Shown in pieces: positions 57,581-64,000 of a stretch of DNA of 64,000 bases (position 1 is the first letter of the stretch; every line of letters begins with the position of its first letter). The DNA is taken from contig NW_024742338.1 in NCBI RefSeq assembly GCF_018991925.1, positions 2,708,495-2,772,494 of the forward strand, written 5' to 3'. A program made the position numbers and the translations under genes. The notes under the pieces were generated by a model. The model had not been told where the DNA came from. It ran no database searches and saw only the letters and a list, made by a program, of their open reading frames with translations. This DNA comes from Homarus americanus. Lineage: Eukaryota; Arthropoda; Malacostraca; Decapoda; Nephropidae.

Positions 57581-60500
57581 TTATACAGATGAAGTTGAGG
57601 AGGAGAAGGAAAATGATCCAGAGCTGGAACGGATGTGTGACCGCTGACGAGAGAGACGAAAGTGGTCCTCCGGGAGTATGTCGTCGACGGCATTACCCTG
57701 GAGAGGACGCAAGGGATTTCTGGCACGGATACCTCTTGTGGTGGGTCTTGAGGTCGGGTCTTTTGACAACATCAGCTTGAGTAATGTACACTAATGAAGC
57801 AAAAGAAGAAAATCACACAATATTTCATCTAAATTTCTATTGTCTAACAGATACTCCCTCATTTAACATCAATAAATACATAAATCTACTGACAAATTCT
57901 TAATCAATCTACCGACATATTCTTAATCAATCTACCAACAAATTCTTAATCAATCTACCGACATATTCTTAATCAATCTACCAACATATTCTTAATCAAT
58001 CTACCGACATATTCTTAATCAATCTACCAACATATTCTTAATCAATCTACCAACATATTCTTAATCAATCTACCAACATATTCTTAATCAATCTACCGAC
58101 ATATTCTTAATCAATCTACCGACATATTCTTAATCAATCTACCGACATATTCTTAATCAATCTACCAACATATTCTTAATTTACTAACTTATTCTTACCC
58201 AATCTACTGACACATTCTTTATCAATCTACCGAAATATTCTTAACCAATCTACCGACACATTCTTAACCAATCTACCGACACATTCTTAACCAATCCATG
58301 ACACGTCTCTTACCTCATCTGGGAACTGATAGTCAAAGCCCTTGGGGAAATGTCCATCGCGCAGCCGTGTCATAACAGTCAGGCGCTCCATACCCGTAGA
58401 AAATGGCACCAACATCTCAAAGAAGATCAGACCCAAGCTGTAAATGTCCACTTTGTAGTCGTATACCTGACCGTTCACCTGCAAGATAATAATAATAAAA
58501 AAAAAAGCTTGTTTGTTATTTGGAACATAATGTAGATGTGAACTAAAACTCTCTAAGAGAAAATAAGATGGGGAGCTGAGGAACAAGAGAAAGATACTGT
58601 ATTAAAAATAATGTAATACAGATAAGACTAATGATTAGCTTCTATAATACTTTCTCTTAAGATAATTATGTAGCAAGATGAGAGACATAGTAAGACATTT
58701 ATGGATATTATAATGTGTCATCTGGAGGGAGGGGAAAGGGATGCTAAAGGTACAGAGTAGAACAAGAGAACAGCAGAGAAAAAGACTGGGAATACAACCA
58801 GGCACACAAACCAGAACACAGAGGACCCAGCAGCACATAACTCTGCCACAAGGAAACCCAACATACTATATAAATTGTCCTTAAACTGACTTGACAGACC
58901 AAACCAAGAGACAGGAAATCTTGATTACACTCATCTTATACATAGCAATGAAAGGCTTAAGTGAGTACAATAACTACCTGTTCTGGACTCATGTAGAGCT
59001 GGGTCCCAACACGATGTGTGTGGTTGTTGCCAGAAGAAAATAATGCAGGCAGGGAGTCTGATGGAGTTCTGACTTCCTGTTCATCTTCTGTTATTGTTGT
59101 CACCAGACCAAAGTCTCCAATCTTCACTTCGCCTTCCAGTGAAAAAAAGATGTTGGAAGGCTGAAAGAATAACAAATATGGAATGGTTAAAACATGTGAT
59201 AACTGGCACATATTATCTTTCAACTCAAACATAGCTACTGTACTGTGTCAAGATGAGAAAGACATCCAGTGTATTCTATGGCAGTAACCTCCATGTTGTA
59301 TAAATAAAAATGGTAAACAACAAAATACCCATAAAAAGGGAAAATAACAAAATATCCAAGGAGTGGTTATGTGTCTAAGTAACAAACCATAGGTAAAAAT
59401 TCACTATTTATGGCACTTTATGAAATTTAATCAAAAATTTTGAAGGGCATTATTTGCTATGAGACTTTCATAATATAACAGTTCATATGACTTCCATATT
59501 CCCACTATATGGACAGTAAACTGAATAAGCACCATCACATTATATTTACAACGATAAAGAACAAGTAAACACACCTTGAGGTCACGATGCATGAGTTGAT
59601 TGTCATGTACATATTCTACGGCACGAATAATGTCGTTAAACATTGTAAATATAGCTTTCTGTCCACGGTTTTGGTTCTGGAACAACCAATCTTTCAAGCT
59701 CTCTTTATGACACAGTTCCATCTGAATATACAGGAATGATCTTGGGTACTGAGTCTTCACCTCTTCCTTATTATGAGTCTGAGGGAGGACTTTCTCTGAG
59801 CTCGTCCCTAAGCTCAAAGTACGAGGTCTCTCTCCACTAACACTGTGGTTGTTGTGCATTGGTTGACTCTGCACTCGACGCCTGTTCACAACCTTAGGCT
59901 GACTTGTACTTTGGCTACTTTTATCTTGACTAGAATTACTTAAAGTATTTTGGGTGCTGGGCACAAATAAATTATTTTTACTTTCACAGCCAGAGTCGTG
60001 AAAGACAATAAAGTCACTAACACTACTTTCTATACCCCGCTCTTGAAGCTCACTGTCAACATTATCATAGGAGTTACTACTAAAGGTAAATTCATTACTA
60101 AGTTTGACTTCTTCCTTGCTCCTGTGTCTTGCTGTCACCTGACTTCTGTCTGACGGTTCAAACACAACATCAAAAGAGTCCTCACTGTGACCATTTACTT
60201 TATTTTTGGATGGATTGCAGGAATTTTCAAAAACAACATCAAATGAATCTTCCCGCAACAAAGGTTTAAATGGTTCACTGTCATCACTGGAGTTTTCATC
60301 TTCCTTATCACCACTGTAAGATCCACTTTCACTGTCATCACTGGAGTTTTCATCTTCCTTATCACCACTGTAAGATCCACTTTCACTGTTTTGGTCTTCA
60401 ATGTTCCCAGAAAAACTGTCCAACGGAGATCCAATTAGCTTGTCCACAGCCATGGCCAGTGAATTCTCTCTCAACTGCACTGCCTTCATTTCAATTCCAG

Positions 60501-63500
60501 TTTGTTCCATCATCTTGTTGTGGGTCTCCTCAGTAGCAGGAGTGAGGAGAGATGTGGACATAACATCACTGTTCAGGCAAAACAACAACATTTCATAATA
60601 TTTACAAAAGTATTTTCTCTATCCATCACTGCTCATTATCAAGGTATGTATGTCCTCTTAACAACATGTAACTTTCAACTAATCTTTCCAGAGTACTAAA
60701 ATCATTCAACAGATACACAATAGCAATGAGTTAGACCTGTGACACCCTATTTATTTTATTTTTTTGCACTAAGCCCCAAAACTTTGTCTACTAACATCTC
60801 TTGTACCAACAATATTACCAACCAAATTAAAATGGTACAAAACAAGTGGATGACATGAATTTGTTTTCTATTTAAGAGAGAAGTTTCATTTGACTCACCC
60901 ATTTTTCCAGAGTGCATCCACTTCATCTTGCCAGCCTGGAGGGGGTGACTCAAGCCAACTGTTGTAGTAGCGGACAATATTACTGTGGTTCAGCTTAGCC
61001 AATGCTCTCACTTCACGCTTTACTCTCTCAGCTGAAGACTTCCTGCACAGTAAACATGTATTTTAATCACATCTTACACACCCCTTGAACTATGGTGCAC
61101 AGAAGAAACAGTGTACAGTGAACGGATTCTCCCTAACACTCACTTAATGTCATACTCTAACTACTGTAACATTCCTCTAAAGCTCTTGATGCTTTACTGT
61201 CCTATACTATCACTGGCCACATCTCTGGACAGTTAACACAAGAGAAAGCAGATTATGTCAGGCTCCACTACAAAAAAAGTCCAAGGCCCTAAAACTCTGT
61301 GTAATATCAACAAAAGTGGTTTATTTTTTAATTCCCTGGACAGCTTGTGAGTTTTATTTACAACGCTCAATTAAAATCCATGAAAATTTGTGAGAATTAG
61401 ATTTACAAAGTCTTCATGAGCTAACATACAAAAGCAGGATGGTGGGAACAATTACAGTATTAAAGTCTAGTAAAATCTTCCAAGCTGTCTTAAGGAACTA
61501 GGAAATAAAAAATTAGTTCAAGCTTCCATCAAGTACAAAATAAAATTGTCTACCAATTTAGATTACCACATTAAGATGCTATACTTACTTAGAAGGGAGG
61601 ATGATTCTCTTAACAGCGTAAACATTCTCGTCGAGTTTGTTCCGCACTTGAAACACGACACCAAAGCCTCCTCGACCAAGACACTGTACCAGTTCAAAGT
61701 CCGTCAAATACCTGGATCAAGAGGAAAGGTAATCACAGCTTTTTAAAATTACTGTACCTAAATGATTAAAACACATTAAATATACTGTACTGTACCTTAA
61801 CCAGCACACACAGACAGTACACTAAGAACAGGTAACTCACAGTACACTAACAAATGCTGTAAATTATCTCACCTTGAGGTATATTCAGGTGATGACTCAG
61901 TCTTGTCTTCTGTTGGGAGTTCATTAGTCTTGACGGACAATGGTGAGGCAGCAGCTTCACCTGGTGGTGGTGGTGGTGCAGGCAGGGCAGGCAGTTGGAT
62001 ACCCATCCTCTGTATAAGTGCTAATATCTGTAAATTAAATTGTATTAATTCTTCGAAAAAATATAAATTAAAAAAATTGTCATTGTGGCGCCTAATATAA
62101 GTTAGCAAAATTTCAAAGTTTTCCTCTTTCTTCTAAAAAAAATTGGTTTTACACCATTAATAAACTCTACTTATTCCCCCCCTGCGAATAACAGATGAAA
62201 GCATTACTAACTTGTGGATTATTCTGAATCACAAGCTGTAACATCTGTGTGACGAGGACTAGAGCCTGGCGGGTCACGTGACGCTTCATGTGCACGAGTA
62301 TGTACTGCAACAGCAGGTAATGAAGTAATGTATAGCACACAAGACCAAAAGCAATCTTCATCCACATTTCTGGCCTGAAAAAAGATTTTAAAGGAAATAC
62401 TATATCGCCATACAGTACTGAACACAAATGAATTATTATGCACATACAGTGAAACCTAGCTAATCCAGACTAGGTCCTGCTTGGCATAACCACTTGGCAT
62501 CAGTTACTGTTATTTCACAATAGAAGGAGTATCTCACAATACTTTTTGTTCTCTAACTTTTAGTTCCCTATAAACCATTTAAAATTCTTCCAAATAGAAA
62601 AAGCTTGACAATAAAAGTAAACATGAACAGTAGCCATAAATGTTGTAGAAAAGTTCAAAATAACTGAATAACTTGAGTGTGACTCAAGGAATTATTTGGT
62701 ATAATTAGACAAACAGTTTCCGATATTAAGAAAAACAAAGCCAAATAAATGGTGTCTGATAATAAAATATCTTTTTAATGTTAATATGCCTCATTTACAA
62801 GACAATGCATTTTTTACTATACATTTTGAATAGTCCAGACCCTCTCCCCCATTTAGTCCTGACTAGCAAGAGTTTTACTGTACAGTATTACAATAAATGA
62901 TTCCTGTAAATCCTTCTTTATAAGTTATAGACTACAAGTTTTCTTTATTCTCTTCAGCTCCAGTTGTTAGAATGGATGACAGCAACTGCATCACACTGAG
63001 CCAAGCAATGAGGGACAACAGTTCCCTCGCCCACCTGCTCCTCCTTACCAATTTTTACATTTCCATCTTCAAAACTGTGGATTTGTCATATTAATCTTTA
63101 CTTGTCCTTCTCCCAATACTTTTCCTCCCATGATTCACCGTCTCACTCTCATTCCATCCCAGTACCTACAAGAATTCACCTTACCCAAGAACATTAAACT
63201 AATTAATAGTTCCTTTGACTTTATGAACCATTCTACCTATTCACAATTCAATGAGCCAGCCATTACTACCAAGCAGGGTGACCCATACCAAGTACCCTGT
63301 ACCTGTTCCCTCTACACATCCCCATTCTTGAAAAATTCCAAAAATCCATTCAGTTTACCAAGAAAATACAAAGCATATAATCTTACCCGATGTGAAAACA
63401 TATGTGAATGATTTGTGATGCAACTTCATCCATTATAGTTTCATCCTTTGGTGCTGATGCAGAGTCAGGTCTCTCCCACGGACGACTAAGATTAACCTGG

Positions 63501-63537
63501 CCGGTGTTTTCGTCACTGTACAAATAGTAGCCATTAT
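57581..63537 (-). CDS. EIF2AK3: PERK / eIF2-alpha kinase 3, 5' partial (9 exons, ~762 aa)
   Basis: Exons in transcript order: 63537-63387, 62374-62212, 62027-61873, 61711-61589, 61042-60899, 60568-59575, 59160-58978, 58478-58314, 57790-57581. Phases (2,0,2,2,2,0,0,0) agree throughout. PERK is the ER-membrane stress sensor whose cytosolic kinase phosphorylates eIF2alpha. The first exon is the luminal end ([14 protein letters not shown]); the second holds the membrane helix ([20 protein letters not shown]). The N-lobe begins [20 protein letters not shown] with YAVKRI. The ~331-codon exon carries the long acidic insert, then [14 protein letters not shown] and [30 protein letters not shown] and [13 protein letters not shown] follow. 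All catalytic residues are present. The luminal sensor exons lie off the right edge. Close kin such as GCN2 are excluded by the membrane segment and the [14 protein letters not shown] start. Confidence 0.95.
57893..58285. repeat. 23-bp tandem array in PERK intron
   Basis: About 17 units of ATATTCTTAATCAATCTACC plus GAC or AAC; the right end is diverged (ACATTCTTAACC). It nearly fills the intron before the last PERK exon, stopping about 30 bp from the exon 8 donor. Confidence 0.95.
60277..60384 (-). repeat. Perfect 54-bp coding duplication in PERK
   Basis: 60277-60330 and 60331-60384 are identical, giving two copies of the 18-residue acidic unit [18 protein letters not shown] in the kinase insert. 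Perfect identity suggests a recent event. Confidence 0.95.
62447..62880. mobile_element. Tigger-like MITE in PERK intron
   Basis: Left CAGTGAAACCTAGCTAATCC and right (reverse complement) CAGTAAAACTCTTGCTAGTC, each beside TA. No transposase frame remains. It lies between the luminal exon and the membrane exon. Confidence 0.72.
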
Positions 63538-63835
63538 CTGCGGCAGGGAGTTAGTTATATGACCTGCCAAAACTTTACACACATTTGTTTATCTTACTTC
63601 ACTCTCTAAACACTAATGTTACACAATACAGTACAAAAGTTGAAAAATAAACCAGTAACTATGGTAAACAGTACACAGGTCTACTTAACTGTCTAAAACT
63701 TGACAAAAGGAAAATATCTAATTGGCAAAAAAAAAAGAAAAGATATACTGTTGCTATTGTACCGACATAATCAATTTCCTGGAGCAAATATCCACCAACA
63801 TCATTATAATCTGATTAAAACTGGTAATAATCTGG

Positions 63836-63903
63836 TCCCCAAGATATGCTAGAGACTGTCAGTTGGTTGAAAATGTTCAAAGGAGGGCCACCAGACTGGT
63901 GCC
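63836..63903 (+). mobile_element. Internal fragment of family A LINE
   Basis: It matches the family's PRYARDCQLVENVQRRATRL coding block (CCCCAAGATATGCTAGAGAC to CCAGACTGGTGCC) and stops abruptly 7 bp before the tRNA-like sequence. Confidence 0.8.
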
Positions 63904-63910
63904 TTTGGGG

Positions 63911-63983
63911 CCGCTTATGGTAGAAGCGGTACCGCTCTTGCCTCGCAAGCAAGATGTCACGGGTTCGATTCCCAGGCAAGCGG
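63911..63983 (+). tRNA. tRNA-like sequence, anticodon CGC (Ala-type), possibly a SINE head
   Basis: Acceptor arms CCGCTT and AAGCGG pair perfectly over 6 bp. The anticodon stem CTTGC/GCAAG encloses the loop CTCGCAA (anticodon CGC). A box-like TGGTAGAAGCGG and B box GGTTCGATTCC are present. The T stem has only three pairs, and the D stem has a mismatch, so it may be a tRNA pseudogene or the promoter of a tRNA-derived SINE. It directly follows a LINE fragment, and the window ends 17 bp later. Confidence 0.5.
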
Positions 63984-64000
63984 AAGTTGTTTGGACACTC

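Overview
The window looks like nuclear DNA of an arthropod, most likely a decapod crustacean. The signs are split genes with GT-AG introns, interstitial TTAGG-type repeats, very abundant microsatellites and minisatellites, and many decayed non-LTR retrotransposons and Tigger-like elements. The species assignment is inference.

Five protein-coding genes can be assembled exon by exon, and intron phases agree at every junction I could test. (1) A TRPA-type cation channel on the + strand (3457-15444): ankyrin repeats, six membrane segments and a C-terminal coiled coil; only the first coding exon is missing. (2) A complete cytosolic sulfotransferase on the - strand (19175-27972): five coding exons, 330 aa, with a probable 5'UTR exon near 29.65-29.80 kb. 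(3) and (4) Two secreted collagen-like proteins, head to head: one of 248 aa on the - strand (35534-38912) and one of 409 aa on the + strand (43583-50130). Both have four coding exons with intron phases 1-0-1 and the order signal peptide, spacer, Cys plus helix, Gly-X-Y tail. They look like a diverged duplicate pair. (5) The membrane segment and whole kinase domain of PERK (EIF2AK3) on the - strand (57581-63537); its luminal N-terminus lies beyond the right edge.

The rest is mostly repeats. One retrotransposon family has left about 13 fragments, most sharing the same 3' end. Two other LINE groups, a hAT transposase remnant, several TA-flanked Tigger-like elements and small hairpin MITEs are also present. 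Tandem arrays with units of about 18 to 29 bp occur at 0-0.7, 18.0-18.5, 28.1-29.5, 32.1-32.3, 36.9-37.1, 38.6-38.8, 39.7-39.8, 40.7-43.1, 50.2 and 57.9-58.3 kb.

The best candidates for something undescribed are an 884-bp element at 25601-26484 with roughly 285-bp terminal inverted repeats and a perfect 17-bp flanking direct repeat; a foldback element at 41087-41825 that splits a satellite array; and the paired short-collagen genes. The genes do not form an operon, and nothing in the sequence links them functionally except the collagen pair.
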